From assembly GCA_035610365.1 (NCBI GenBank), contig CM069433.1, forward strand, positions 132,202,545 through 132,266,544: a stretch of 64,000 nucleotides of DNA. The letters run 5' to 3'. Below are positions 1-12,341 of this stretch, piece after piece. Source of the DNA: Aquatica leii (Eukaryota > Arthropoda > Insecta > Coleoptera > Lampyridae). Each line of letters opens with the position of its first letter. The first letter of the stretch is position 1. The translations under genes and the position numbers were made by a program. The notes beneath the pieces were generated by a model, which saw only the letters and a program-made list of their open reading frames with translations, searched no databases and was not told the DNA's origin.

Positions 1-3000
1 TCAAAAATCTCAATGAGACCAAAGTTAACGATTACTTTCGTAGTAACTTAAAAAAGTCCAATGCACATAGAAAAAATCCAACATCAAAAAAGCATAGCCA
101 AATTCTAGGATACATTTGAATCAATTTTCACATTATTATATAGAATTGTTGCTATGTTATGCTATGGTAAGTTAAAAACTATTCTTAAATACAGTCTAGA
201 GGCGTGCCATCAGCTCTCTTCGGTAATAGTAAATATTAAATCTTGTGTGAATGATTTAGCATTTTTTTTCTACTTTGTCTGTTTAATAATAAACAATCAT
301 AAAACTATAGTTGACTCTGATAAATTGCACTTTTCATTTATTATGTAACGTTAATAATTTTCTTATCAGTCAGTGCGCATATTTCGTAAATTTCATATCA
401 ATTTCAGTTGGCAACTACGCATTTAGTTTTATAGATTTCATTTCCTGTCGAATGACCTATTTTGTAATTTTCATCACGTTAACACTTAATATTAATGCCC
501 TACAAATTTTTTTTTTGAAAATTGTAATTTCTCAATCGCTATCACGCCGATTTCTATAAAAAATTAAATGGGAACGCTTATTCAATTTTCATTTAAACTT
601 AATTTTCTTTCTTCATTCGTAGGATTTTTATGGGCCACGTGTTTATACAACAAACTTCCTATTCTTCATATCTAAGCTGTTGGAGTCGAATTTATATTGT
701 TTCTTTTTTTTAACTCGCACACCAACTAGCGAGCCGCGGTGTCGTTGTTGTCACCAGCAAGACCCGCTGGGAAAAAAGTTGGTAACATACTGTACCGGAG
801 AAGAAATTACAAATTCAATTTGCCGCCAAAACCTATTTACAGAAAATGCCTTCTACCACTAAGAAAAGGGATTATAATTTTTCTTTCCGCTGACAATTCA
901 ATTGCTGGTTAAGATCTGCTACCGACAGCTTCGACGCGAAATCCGATTTCTCTGTGTTAATCTTAAAGTATTTGTAAATAATTAAATAAAAGTAGTTTTT
1001 GTTAATAAAAAGAACTTTTAATCACTTGCTATAATATTATAAACTTTACAGACATGTGCTTTATTATATCAATTCTTAAAAAATATTAAAAAACGTCACC
1101 CCTCAAAACGGGAACAAACGCTGTTAGTCGTTATGATTAAATCTGTTACATTCTTAATGAATTTTACGACAAGTAAAATTTTCAAAAGCTTTTAATAACA
1201 AGCAAGACGAGTACACAACGGCGTAAATACAAAAAAAATCAAAATTAATTTAAAAAAAATGTTGTATGAGAAGCAATGAAAATAAGAAGTAATAAGTAAT
1301 TTACTTGCTATTAAATATTACGTTTGCAGATATTTATTTTGTTTCAACACAAAATTAAGAGACAAATTAAAAAGTACCCGATTTAAACCCTGCTTTGCTA
1401 AAACAACAATGCGAATTTCGGAGTAGCACAAGGGTTAAACGTATTCGCTTTGTATACATAATTTCCTTTTTTTTAATATTGAGTGGTAAAACTACGTTCG
1501 TTGAGAATAATTTTCTGAAAAAAATTGCGACGCAAAGTGTTTCCAAAACAATTGAGTCTGAAAAAAAACTTTTCTTTCGTTTAATGTTGAATTCAATAAA
1601 GATCATTTTAAATTGTAATGTTTTACTCGCTGTCAGTGTACTCTTATTTGGTTAATATTGACCTAATGAATAAACAAACAATAAACGAAACTGTGTTTAT
1701 TTAGCATTCGCCGTTGAACCTGAATTGAATTATTTAATTTGGTAAATTATAACTGGAAAATGAAAATGATATGAAAATTGGGTTTTTGCAAATATGTACA
1801 TATATTAGTTGTGTAGAAAATGAAAGAAAGTGTTGTAAAATTTTTTTAGTGTGGACTCTTTGATGTTTTATATCCTGTTTGAAGATGACTATTAGTTAAT
1901 TAAGGAGTCGAAACAACTATAGTTGTTTTTCAATATATTATTCGTTTGAAGAAGACTATTATTGTACATTTTAAAAAAGTTAAAAAAAAAAAATTGATAA
2001 ATTTAGTAGATTTAGAAAGGATCGAATAAACAGCAAGGAAAAAACGAGATAATAAACATAAATGTTAGAATACTTAAACATACTGTTACGTGTTGTTAAT
2101 TATTAGTTTTCTAAAAAGTGGTGTTAATTAAATTTTTGTCACGTCACTGGTACGCCGACACCACTGATTGGTTATTACGACGTAACTCGAGATTCCAATG
2201 GTTCATCAAATAACTTGATCGATCCTACTTGACTTTCTACTTCAGTGCTGGCTGGACGTAATCTATAATTGTTTAATATCTTTGAACTGTAAGTACTTTC
2301 ATTTTTACTTAATTATACATTGTTTACTAGTATACTTTTAACGAAGTAAATTACGAATGGAAAATTTTGTTCATTGAAAGTCCTTCGAGCGAGTTTTCCG
2401 CAAAAATTAGAAATTGCGTGCAGGTAACAAAATGACGATACGGGGCCAGAGGTTCTTTTGACTAAAATTTAACGTTTTACAACAAAATAGTTCGGGGTCT
2501 ACATTCCTATTTAACGAACGTGGAAAAGTGCACCGCTTCACAATTATTTAAATCATATTCCGCAAAAGATAGTTTAGGCTGATGATACCGGTGGAAACAA
2601 AAGCCCTTTAATTTAGAAATATTTTTTTGTAATATAGTTGCGTATTTTCTACGATTTCAGTGCAGTTTCGTCTCTAATTTGAAAATTTCCTCTTCAACAT
2701 AAATGCATTTCTTCTACAACTTAAATGTAATTTAATGTTGTATAATTAAGATCATTAATTAATCTTTGCTTCCAGTCGAGTACATAATATCGCTTTTAGC
2801 TTTAGCTTTTAAACGTAGTCAAGACTAGAGTTTGCCAAACACAATTTAAAAAGAAGAGTTAACACATCCGTTTTAAATTTTAAAAAATTGTTATTGCCAA
2901 TTTTTATTACAAGTAAACAGTTATTGTTGGAAATCTGTTATCGTTTTTAATTGATTGCTTAACCTTCATTTAAAGGTTACAAATCAAATTTCTCATTTAG

Positions 3001-4889
3001 TAATTTCTGTTTTACTTGATGCCAATCCAAGTAATGTGGGTTGCCCAACATATATGTCGCGTGAGATGCAAGCCCTGTACTAAAAGTATGCTATTATCCT
3101 TATGTATCTAGAACAATAAAAAAAAAGTTCACTAAAGTAAGATACTTTTTAAATAAAATAGTTTCTTGCAAGTGTTTATTTTTAAATTAATTTAATGAAG
3201 TTGTGTTCTTAAAGTTTTGAGCTCGGCTTGTTGATGTAGAAACTATATTTTATAACTATTAAAGTTCAAAGTTTGTGTTCTTAAACAAATTTATACTTTG
3301 ACCTATTTTATATAATACAGCCAAAAATTGCTACTTTAAAATGTACGGAGTTCAAGTAGTCACTAATATAACCGCAAATAGCAAGTTTAGCATCTATAGG
3401 AAATCCTGCCGGATACGAACAAATGTTCTTGCATTTCAAACATGTTCGTCTTATCTTACTGTTAAATCGTCGAAAATATAGTTTTAACACATTGAAAACA
3501 ATATTGCCGAGCGTTGTGTGTGAATTCAACGTCGAAATAAACTTGCGAACAAAAAACTATAAATTATAGTTGTTAGAATTGCAGAACCGTAAAATTAGAA
3601 ACCTAAATTACTTATCACCATATAAAAAAAATTTAATGGAATTTAATCATTTTCTCTTGTAACCCTTGGGTACTTTAGAAGTTGATGATGTAGAAAGAAC
3701 GTTCAGGTCTTGTATAAGGTTAATTTCGTTAATGTTGCGAGAATGTGGAAGAAAAGACAGATTACAACGTACAATTTAAACGGATATCAAAAGCTCCCCT
3801 ATTATTAAACTAAGACAAAAGTTTTGTTATTATATTAATTAAATGATAAAACTAATATTACAATTTGTTGATTGACGACTTGTAATAAAATTAAGTTTCG
3901 GAAAACATTTATTGTCGTTGTATAAAACGTAATGTCTCTGAATAGATAAAATAATACAAAACTCAATTATTCTTGATTGTTTTTAATGTTAAATGAAATG
4001 TATATATTAAGATGGTTTCATACAGCTATCTATCTATCTTGCGACGATATATTCTAATTTTAACAGACGTCTTTAAGCGATTTCAAAGTTTCTAGCGGTA
4101 GTTATCGAACTTTCTTGATTTTCAAATTTTTCAATAAATTTTATGCAGATCGGAACGTATCTAGTTTAATTAATGATGTATTGACTTGATTTAATATGCT
4201 GTTAACTCACTGTTACTAAAACTGAAATCAACCCATTATGAAAATAAAAATATATTTACCCGTTCGCGGTTTTTGAATTCCACTAAACAAAGAAAAACTT
4301 AAATGTTTTAATTTTTATATTTAAAAAACATGGGTTGATTCATTTTATTCGAGAACTTTTAGTAATAATAATTCAATATTGTTAAGTAATTCATTTTCTC
4401 AAAATGAAATTAATTGTAAAATAATTATAAAAAATTTGTTTACTTTAGTATTGAATTTGGTTACGACTTTCGGTTAGCCGTGTGGCCCAAATTGAATAAC
4501 ATTCCTTTTCACGCACAAATTTGTATGTAAAAATGAAGTAAAGGAAATTAATCTTTTTTAATAAACTAAAATGTCGACTGCTACACATGAAACTAATGAA
4601 GAAACTTTAAACACAAATTGACAGTTAAATTATTCCTCCACTGCAAATTTGAAAAATTTTAAAATTTTCCAAAAATAATACATTCAGATTTTGCATCCTT
4701 TCCAAATATTACTTATCGAATAAACAGAAACTGTAGATGTTTTTATTTTGTTGGAAACTAGTATTTAACAGTTTTTTTTTTAAATTCACAAATATTGCAT
4801 GAAAAGGCTTTCTATTGGTAAAAAAACTCTTGAGCACTTAATAACTACAGCGAATTCATTGTCCAACATTTAATAAATTGTGACCATAA
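1..4889. other. Non-coding AT-rich stretch, no gene seen
   Basis: I read both strands and found only short open frames of low-complexity composition with no recognisable family motifs. Around 2,139-2,300 there is a TCACGTCAC motif, an inverted CCAAT box (GATTGGTT, about 2,165) and, further on, GTAAGTAC, which could serve as a splice donor. This would suit a promoter plus first exon, but no coding exon follows, so I do not call one. A short CTAT microsatellite lies near 4,027. Confidence 0.5.
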
Positions 4890-5045
4890 ACCAATAATAG
4901 CCGTTTTTTTGAAAAAAGTTCTCGACTCCTATGATAAAGTGATAATTACTGCTAAAAAGGTTATACAAAAAAGTAATTTAAGATAAACAAACCTAATGAT
5001 GAATTCAACTTTGATAAAAATTCAAAACAGGACTTACATGCTTAC

Positions 5046-5246
5046 ATGACACGAAATATGGAATACCTTCTAACTTATGAAAAATTTGATGTTCCAAAAT
5101 TGATTCAAATAGGTAAGAGCGAAGTAATTCAGGCGTCTAGACATGGAAATGTGTGTAAATTTTGGTTTGTACCTGAAATAAGCAGGAATTTGTTTTCTGT
5201 TTCTGTGCAGCCAATAAATAAAACTTATGAATTAAGCTACCTCTAA
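5046..5246 (+). pseudogene. copia protease flank (fragment)
   Basis: The 66-residue frame begins MTRNMEYLLTYEKFDVPKL and runs to FVPEISRNLFSVS. This is the copia segment just after the protease active site (an H-M-T-R-N-like start, then a 'VP-SRNLFSV' strand). The catalytic aspartate would lie just upstream; the DNA before 5,046 is not open in this frame, so the active site is lost or hidden by a frameshift. No start codon is implied: this is the interior of a polyprotein. Confidence 0.7.
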
Positions 5247-5441
5247 AGAAAGGTTGTGTGTTTAAAACAGTAAAGTACAATTTTGTAGTAAAAAAACAAG
5301 TAGTTCTTTATGAAAGTGTGCTTATCTAAAACTTTAGCAAATGCATTTGTCACTTCGACTTTGGATACATTACAGTTGTGCCATGAACGATTCAGCCACC
5401 GAGGTAAGGGTCATATGTAAAATAGTTCTTAAAAGCACACA

Positions 5442-5880
5442 GTGTTGATGTTCATGTTAAAGATGATCTGCAATGGGTGTGCCAATGGCAAGCAGCATTG
5501 GGTAAGTTTTGTACTAGCACAGAAACCGATTGAAGAAGGTAAATTGGTTCATGCAGATGTATGTGGTCCCATTCAGGAAGAATTGATAGGCGGAGCTGGG
5601 TACTATGTTTGTATTAAAGATGATTATTCCAAGTTTCGTCGAGTATTCTTTCTAAAGGCAAAATCTGAAAATTTTATAATTTTGTCGTTAGAGACATCAT
5701 ACAAGAAAAGGACATTAATCTGCGGAAAATAATGTCATATTCTCCGCAACAAAATGTAGCTGTCGAAAGTGTGAATAGAGTTAGAAAGTGATCATTCATG
5801 CAAGAAATCATTCAATTAAACTTTGGACAGAATCAGTAAATACACGTGTGTACACGTTAAATCGTACTGGACCAATGCCA
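5442..5880 (+). pseudogene. copia integrase core (fragment)
   Basis: The frame at 5,442-5,732 contains CNGCANGKQHWVSF, the second half of the integrase zinc finger (C-x2-C). It is followed by VHADVCGPIQ, which holds the first catalytic Asp, and YYVCIKDDYSKFRRVFFLK. The segment with the second Asp is missing. Then, in another frame from about 5,735, YSPQQNVAVESVNRVRK supplies the region of the catalytic Glu (normally Y-S/T-P-x-Q-N-G-V-A-E-R). About 5,830-5,880 reads WTESVNTRVYTLNRT, the copia 'W-E-AV-A-Y-NR' motif. The integrase is clearly dead: internal deletion and several stops. Confidence 0.8.
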
Positions 5881-6559
5881 GAAAAAGAAAAAATATCAAT
5901 GGAAATGTGATGTAACCAAGAAATTAGCAATTTGGAACAATTCCGTATATATGAAACTGAATTTTATGTAGACATTACAAAGTAGCATCAAAAAAAGTTT
6001 GATAAAAAATGTGTTATTGGGTGTGTTGCTGGGGAAAAGAACGGTTACCGGATATAGCTTCCATAGCAGAACAAAGTGACTTTAAACGTTAATATAATTT
6101 TTTAAAGGTGAAATGGTGGTGAACGAGAAACCACAAAAGGTAATGATAAAAGTGGAACAACAAACTCGTGGGTGTGAAAGTTGCCATTGCAAATAGCAAT
6201 GCAAAAGTAAAAGAAACTAAATATTTAGTACCACTGAGTAGGTATCAGAATGAAGTAGAAAAATACAAGCCGTAAATGAGGTGCAAAATCAGTAAGTTAC
6301 ATTTTCAGATGCAATTGTAAAAGAGGTAAATGAACTAATGAAAAAACCCATTCCAAAAAAATCTGGGTATAGTATGTTTTACATGCCGAATGATCAACTC
6401 CAAGTTCCCATGATGCAGCAAAAAATTCAAACAAATCAGCAAAATGGTGTAGATTGATAAATAAAGAATTAACTTCTTTAAAAGAAAACCAAGCATGAGA
6501 ACTAGTGGATCTGCCACCTGTAACAGTACAAAGCACGGTTAGTTGCGAAAGGACATAAA

Positions 6560-6800
6560 CAACAAATCAGTGTTGATTTCCAAGAAACTTTTAGCCCAGT
6601 AACTAGATTTGACACGGTACGTACAATATTAACTGTTGCTGCTCCTAAAGGACTAAAATTGTTGTAGTTCAATGTTAAAAATTGTGTTTTTATATGGCAG
6701 CAACCTGAGAGTTTCAATTATAGCACTGAGCTAGTTTGCAAACTAAATAAAAATATTTATGTACTCAATCATCGTTGGAATCGAAAACTAGTGGATTCTA
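6560..6800 (+). pseudogene. copia reverse transcriptase (fragment)
   Basis: Around 6,573-6,665 the plus strand reads [18 protein letters not shown] followed by [12 protein letters not shown]. This is the start of the copia RT domain (family pattern: Y-x-E-T-F-S-P-V-x-R). A stop replaces the residue after GLKL, where 'QFDVKTAF' with the first catalytic Asp should follow; the DNA after it still resembles that region (QPESFNYSTELVCKLNKNIY). The YxDD motif is not found. Broken by stops, partial. Confidence 0.75.
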
Positions 6801-7199
6801 TAAGTCAACAATTTAAACAAAGGGTTGCCGCTTCCTGTTTATTTATAAAAAAAACTGTGTCAAAATTTTAGTTACCATTACCATTAGATTACCGAAATCC
6901 AAAACAAAAAAGGGATGTGAAAAGGGCTTTTAAAGCAACTGTGGGTTCTTTTTAAATTGTTTTTTAAGCATAGAAATAATACAAACTTTCGAAAATGACA
7001 TTTTTGTATGCCAATCTGTATACATAAAAAGATTAGGAGCAGTTTAACATGGCAAATGCAAATTTGCTTGCAACGCCATATAAAGAATTCCCAGAAACAC
7101 AATAAGACAATCCAGGTGTTGGAAACAGGATACCATACTAAGAAGCTGTGGGAAGTCTGATGTACCTATCTGTCGCTTTAACACTCGACATAACGTAGG

Positions 7200-7590
7200 T
7201 TGCTAGTATGGCTTCCGAACGTTCTAAACGTTTCACACTGGCTAGCTGTGAAACGAATTTTTAGATATTTAAAAGGTACGACAAAGTATGCGTGGTTGTT
7301 TCAAAGAAATTCTAGAAACTTTCTGCTAGAAGCGTATAGTGATGCTGGTTATGCAGGAGATCCTGTAAGAAATCGTTTCCGTACAGGATCGGTGTGCAAA
7401 CTATCGGTTGGTGGCATTTTCTGAGCAAATCAAAAGTAAAAAAGTGAATTCAATATAATCGGCGTGAGACAAGTTTCAGCTCTTTGTTATACAAAATGCA
7501 CGCTAGCTAAAGTTTCCGAAAAACCCCAAGTCCCACAAGAAAACAAAACATGTTGAAATTAAATATAATTTTTTAAGGAAAAATTTTTTT
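7200..7590 (+). pseudogene. copia RNase H and C-terminal tail (fragment)
   Basis: The open frame 7,200-7,424 contains HWLAVKRIFRYLKGTTKYAW, then AYSDAGYAGDPVRNRFRTGS, the copia RNase H signature with its first catalytic Asp in Y-S-D-A. Beyond the stop, about 7,520-7,570 reads KNPKSHKKTKHVEIKYNF, equivalent to the conserved 'NP-x-x-H-K-R-T-K-H-I-x-x-x-Y-H-F' tail. The DNA between is frame-broken. This fixes the 3' end of pol near 7,590. Confidence 0.8.
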
Positions 7591-7599
7591 AATTCAGCA

Positions 7600-9360
7600 T
7601 GCTTGGCTTATCGCAGAGAAATACAGTAAATACTTTGAATGTAATGTTGGTGGTATTTGGTAGTTTTCTGTTTGACCAATACATGCAGACGAACAAATAA
7701 GAAAGTGAATGTTTTTTTGGTTATATATGTTTTCTTTCTTAATCTTTTTTTAAAGCCAAAAAGTGCAATCACAAAAAGGTTGTGTAAATTTGTTGCGGTT
7801 CTCCGAAATACCAAATGAAAGGACAGCGCTGTTAGCCAAGTCCAAACGCAAGCATGAAAATGTGAAAACAAAAAAGGGGGGACCACAAAGTAAATCATTT
7901 TGCCAAATTTTGCAAAACGAAAACAAAGTAAAACGCACTGAATTTGGTGCCAAAGTCAACAACTTATAGAACAAGAAGAGAAGTCTTCATTTGTATATCC
8001 GATGAAAAAGATTTAACCCGTTCTATGCTAGTTCTATTGTTTGTTGAAAGTACAATGTCTCTAAAACAAAATAACATCAATCTTGCAATTTGTTTAGGTA
8101 AAATGCGATAATATGAAAAAAAAGATTGTGTTGCTTTTGTTCTTTATTTTAATTGCTATTTTAGTGTAGAAGATGCATTAAACAATTTTTTTAATAAACT
8201 GTAACGTGTTTTTGTTCTATTTTCTGCTTATTGTGCCAAAGTTTGGTGCTCATTTCAGTTGTGAGATTAGTTAAACATTGGTAGTGGTGATTTGAAAATT
8301 TAATAGAGCAAGTGGAGTTGCTCTGTATTAAAATTTAAAATTAAAATCATGTTTCCTTTTTTGAGATGAACGATGATTTGGAAATATACGCGTAAAACTA
8401 ATAGAGAAGAAAGATGTGCCCAAAAAGACACTTAGAATAGCAAGATATACAAAATACTTAAAAAGACTCATGCTAACCATGTTAAAAAACGAAGTAATGT
8501 AAGTTAAAATTATGGTAAAAAGAATACACTTTACTCTTAAAGAAGCATAATCACTTCATTCGCTATATAGAGAAATGAAACGATCGGCTTGAATAGGAAA
8601 AAAAATTACATCAGGAAAACAATATGAAAATGCTGAAAAAACAGAAAAAAACTTAAATTGGAAGATAAACATCTCAATCTGCAAAATCAAATGAAAGTAG
8701 TTTCTTTAGCAAACTCTAAAATTCGTCAACTCGTGCAACAAGTGACCCCGAGAAATACAACAGGTACTACATATGCCAAAATGAAGAAACTTCCCCTTAT
8801 AATTTTGAAAGACAAGAGTGTGTAAGATCAATCGTTAGCACTATCTGGTCCTAGCGTTCTTATTATCATATATGCGGTAACTTCCAAAGAGCGAATGCTG
8901 TTTTCAAAAACTATTTTCATTTATAGACAGTTAACATTACATTAATGTAGATGTTACTACAACTGCTATCGAAAACCGGGTAACCATTTTAAAATATTCA
9001 GAGCGCGAAGTAAACAGTCTCCGGAAAATATGTGAACTAACTTTAAAAATTTGAAACCGTAAATGTTTCAACCAATCGTAATTAGCATGTACTGCCCGCT
9101 TGAAAAATTAAATTACAATCAAAATTTCTTGGTTGCCTTGCGTTTACATCTTGGTTAACCTGCATCTTTACGAACTGTTTGACTGAAAAATTCCTCATTA
9201 TTTAATTAGATCTTATCAAGACTCTTTTAAACGCCGTTATTTGACAAGGTGTTTATTAACATTTGTTAAGTATAACCTGGGTAGCATTTCCTAATTCATT
9301 GCTTTAAAATCTGTATATTATTTTTGTGTTAATTCTACAAACCATAACTAATTTCTGATA
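7600..9360. other. Mostly unassigned; a coiled-coil scrap and a dispersed-repeat match
   Basis: No complete gene. Around 8,640-8,760 the plus strand can be read as a Lys/Glu/Asn/Gln-rich helix (LQNQMKVVSLANSKIRQLV) that looks like a coiled-coil from a transposase-like protein; the family is not recognised. About 9,000-9,090 resembles 60,890-61,000 (shared GAAAATATG-GAACTAA core), so it is probably a dispersed repeat. Confidence 0.3.
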
Positions 9361-9382
9361 GAGATAGCTGTTATTTATCAAC

Positions 9383-9560
9383 ATGGAATCTAAATCTAAG
9401 AAAACCGTTCATTCCGAAGCCAGAAACATTATCAAATATGTTGTGGATGTTTGCGATAAACTTTCTCTTTAGAGAAAGCAACCAAACTAGCTGCTGCAGC
9501 AACGGGCAAATCAAAAAAATCCGGAGTGAAACGATGACAAACAGTTATAGAACTTTAAGA
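9383..9560 (+). pseudogene. N-terminal scrap of a transposase-like protein
   Basis: An ATG at 9,383 opens MESKSKKTVHSEARNIIKYV with VDVCDKL following. After one stop the frame continues KLAAAATGKSKKSGVKR. This pattern (a 'H-S-E-x-R-x-I-I' helix, then 'A-A-A-T-G-K-S') resembles the N-terminal helix-turn-helix region of DDE-endonuclease proteins that are multicopy in insects. No catalytic domain follows and the frame closes at once. The family assignment is tentative. Confidence 0.35.
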
Positions 9561-9777
9561 TCTTGCTCGAAAAAAAAATGAAATGGTGGTGTAACTAAAA
9601 TAACGTTGAATAATGCAACTTACCACATTGTACAAATTAATAAACGTTCAACGCAAGCCAAACGCAACGAAAGCATTCGACAATAGCTTGAAACTAATGG
9701 AATAATGACAACAAATGTAATGTGTAAAGTGTTAGTGAAACACTTTAATTATACGAAACAGTAATTTACGTAACAAG

Positions 9778-9876
9778 CGTCGAAAAGTACATCATAGCAT
9801 AACGGACGCTAATGAGACGCGATGCCGCACGGTCGAGCGTTGTATGTGAGTGAGTTATGCTATGAAATTTTCGACG
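9778..9876. repeat. Imperfect inverted repeat, arms of about 25 bp
   Basis: The left arm at 9,778-9,803 (CGTCGAAAA...CATAGCATAAC) pairs with the right arm at 9,854-9,876 (GTTATGCTATGAAATTTTCG...). About 50 bp of GC-richer DNA lies between them. It could be the end of a small foldback or a hairpin-forming terminus; no target duplication is visible. Confidence 0.55.
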
Positions 9877-9899
9877 AGACGAGAGTAACGTACAAACAA

Positions 9900-10264
9900 A
9901 ATCACTAGAAATATAATATTGGTACTACATTTATTACTAAATCTGTCAAATTTGACATTAACTTTAATATCATTTTATTCAATTCTAAATGAATTTCAAG
10001 AGTTCTTAGTTGATAAACGCTTGGATGTTGTCTTGCTATAACTATTCAGGTTTTTCGCTTTTTTTTTTAAATGACAATTATTTCGTACCTGTTAATATGT
10101 TATGTGAAAAGTGTTTTAGTATGATGTTTGTCCCCTGTATAAGATTTATTTTCGAAACGCCTACATTTCGTCGTACGGGCAGAGTTAAATGTCAAATTTT
10201 AAAAACGATTATTTTTCCGATAATGTTAGAATAACGCGGACATCATTTAGTGTTGTGTACGTCT
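9900..10264. other. No gene seen
   Basis: This AT-rich DNA contains a short open frame (10,010-10,234) without any recognisable motif. Its composition matches its surroundings and nothing supports it as a gene. Confidence 0.5.
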
Positions 10265-10862
10265 AAAAAGGCTTTCATTGATAATTATTCACGCGCATTC
10301 CTGCGAGTATTGAACAGAGCATTGTTGCGACTTGAGTGAAAGTCTTTATTTGGGTTAAGCATTTGTTCATTATGTTTGTGATTTAATTTAATTCTTCCGT
10401 AATTGCCTGTAGCGGGTTTCCATACTTACACACGTGTTCTTTGTCTGTGGTGGTAATAAGCGGATGCTTCAAGTTGTTGGATGCAATTGTCACCGTATTG
10501 AAGGAAACACTTACCGAAACTTGTATATTTGTGTGATAACTTACAAATCTAAATTCATTTTTCTTCGGAATGTAAAAGTTAGGCCGACAAGGTCACTTTG
10601 CTGTACGACGTGTTACCCAATCTACGTGCTAGCGTTTGATCAATCTTATAATATAATTATATTTATGTATCTTCTTCTATCGTTAAATTGCTGTCTGTGA
10701 TAAAACAAATATACGCTGTGTTACTTCCGTCTTGTCTTGTCATTCGTTCTATTACAGCTTTGGGTAGATTTAAACGGTGTCTCCCGCCCTAGTCTTTCAT
10801 CGTTTTGGCGCCTTTTTAAACATATTTTATAATTTAGCACCACGAAGCTTACAAGAAACATA
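10265..10862 (+). repeat. R1kb dispersed repeat, copy A (internally deleted)
   Basis: It shares blocks in the same order with 57,930-58,966. They are GGCTTTCATT near the 5' end, GTTAGGCCGACAAG then TACGACGTGTT in the middle, GATTTAAACGGTGTCT, TTTTGGCGCC, and a TTACAAGAAA end. It is about 600 bp against about 1 kb for the fuller copies. The class is unknown; see copies B-E. Confidence 0.75.
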
Positions 10863-11939
10863 ACAATAACTAATTTATTTTTAAAATATTTTTCAGCGAA
10901 TTGACAACTACGTTTGCGTATCACATCAACTTTCCAGGTACTAAAGTAAAAACAAATGACGTTTAACATTTCTATTCATCACTTTTAAGATCGCTATCAT
11001 TCTTTGAGTTTGAGTCATTTTACGATTTATGATTTTGTCAGAGATTTTTAAATTTTAATATAAAATTTTTATAAAACTTTGAATAATTTTTGGGTTCTCT
11101 ATGAGTAGTATATAAGCAAAATAATACATATCACATATTGTCTTTTAGTCCAGGCGAAAGAAATGAAATACAAAGAAATTATATTTCTTGTATGTAGAAT
11201 TACATGTAAAAAAGTATTTATAAATTTAAAATGAAGTGTTTGAATATTTAACTATTTGAATGTTTATATAATTAATAATGTAAGCAAATTCAAATAATTT
11301 AAATATTCAATTAAATTCCAAATAAAACATTGAGAAATTTTTAGGTTTACTTAATACTGTTACTTTAATTAGTTTGCATAAAATATTGTATTTTCAGCAG
11401 GAATGTTTCAAAATAATCTTTTCTTTGATAATAAACTGCACAGTGCAGCTAAACTGTATTAGTAAATGTACTAATTTAATGTTAGTTAGACGTTATGAAT
11501 ATATAAATCTGTTTTGCAAATCTATGAAAACGTAAGAAAACAAGATTTATGTGTTTATGAGCATCTTGCATCATTAATGCAGTTTATGAGATTCATATTC
11601 TTTTCTTCTTAGGAACAGTATAGTGATAAAACCTAAACCATCAATATTTAAGAAAATATAACATCCAAATGTAACACATTATGGCTGTCCGTCTCTAGTA
11701 TTATTAACAACAAAACAAAATAAGTTTGTAGACATATAGAACAATGTGGATTATAATTATGTCGTTAATTTAAAATCTGAAAAAAAAACCAGTAGTGGGG
11801 TTGGTTCTCCGCAAATTTATTATGAAATGTGTTATGTTAAATTTTTTTTGATATAGGTCAAAAAAATCTGAGGTCAAGTCGTTGATGTACTTTGTGTGAT
11901 GGTCTATTAAATTTCGAAGCACAGCTGCGATAGGAATAG
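10863..11939. other. No gene seen
   Basis: This is AT-rich DNA (many A/T runs, TTTAAAT blocks) with no open frame or family motif that I can support. Confidence 0.5.
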
Positions 11940-12341
11940 TGAAAATCATTCGGAAGCTTGACGCATTCGATTATAACAATTCATTGTTTGACTTACAAGC
12001 AACTTATTTGTGATACCATCGTATAATTGTTTTTTCTTACCCTTTTAGCAATTTTAGAGGACGTTACGGGCATGTAATGGCATGCTAATTTTAATTAGAT
12101 ATGTCTGGACAAACGTAAGTAGACTTTGGTTATTCTCTATTAATTTGTACGGGTGTCAAACGTAAAATACGTACGACGTAGGTAAGCATTTGTTTGTACA
12201 ATTACGAGATGAATTTATTCTACGTGCAATTTGCTTCTGATTGCGAATCTACTATATTCGCATCGAATCAACGTTTAATTCTTCGATTTATTATTAATTT
12301 ATACTGTCATACTGTACTACTGTACTATAATTTTATGTATG
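11940..12341 (+). repeat. R1kb copy E, left half (interrupted by the gypsy element)
   Basis: It aligns by eye with copy C. Examples are ACTTATTTGTGATACCATCG against AATTTATTTGTAATAACGCC, and GCTAATTTTAATTAGATATG against CTAATTTTCTTTTATCTAAG. The last bases, TAATTTTATGTATG, correspond to TAATTTTACGTACG in copy C. The repeat resumes at 21,482 directly after the LTR element, so the gypsy insertion split this older repeat. Confidence 0.65.
12338..12341. repeat. Target-site duplication TATG (left)
   Basis: TATG immediately precedes the 5' LTR and recurs at 21,482-21,485 immediately after the 3' LTR. Four bases is a usual integrase stagger for Ty3/gypsy elements. Confidence 0.9.

Larger units (their letters stand above)
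4890..7590 (+). mobile_element. Degenerate Ty1/copia retrotransposon
   Basis: Pieces of a copia-type polyprotein occur in the right order on the plus strand: a possible gag scrap (LKKVLDSYDKVIITAKK, about 4,905), protease flank, integrase core, reverse transcriptase, and RNase H with the conserved tail after it. The order PR-IN-RT-RNaseH is what separates copia from gypsy. Every domain is broken by stops and frameshifts. I could not find LTRs, a primer-binding site or a target duplication, so the ends are approximate. It is an old, dead copy. Confidence 0.8.

Noticed and set aside
2139-2300. Promoter plus first exon of a host gene
   Set aside because: CRE-like and CCAAT motifs and a donor-like site occur by chance often enough; no coding sequence follows.
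4027-4040. CTAT microsatellite
   Set aside because: Only about three units; trivial length.
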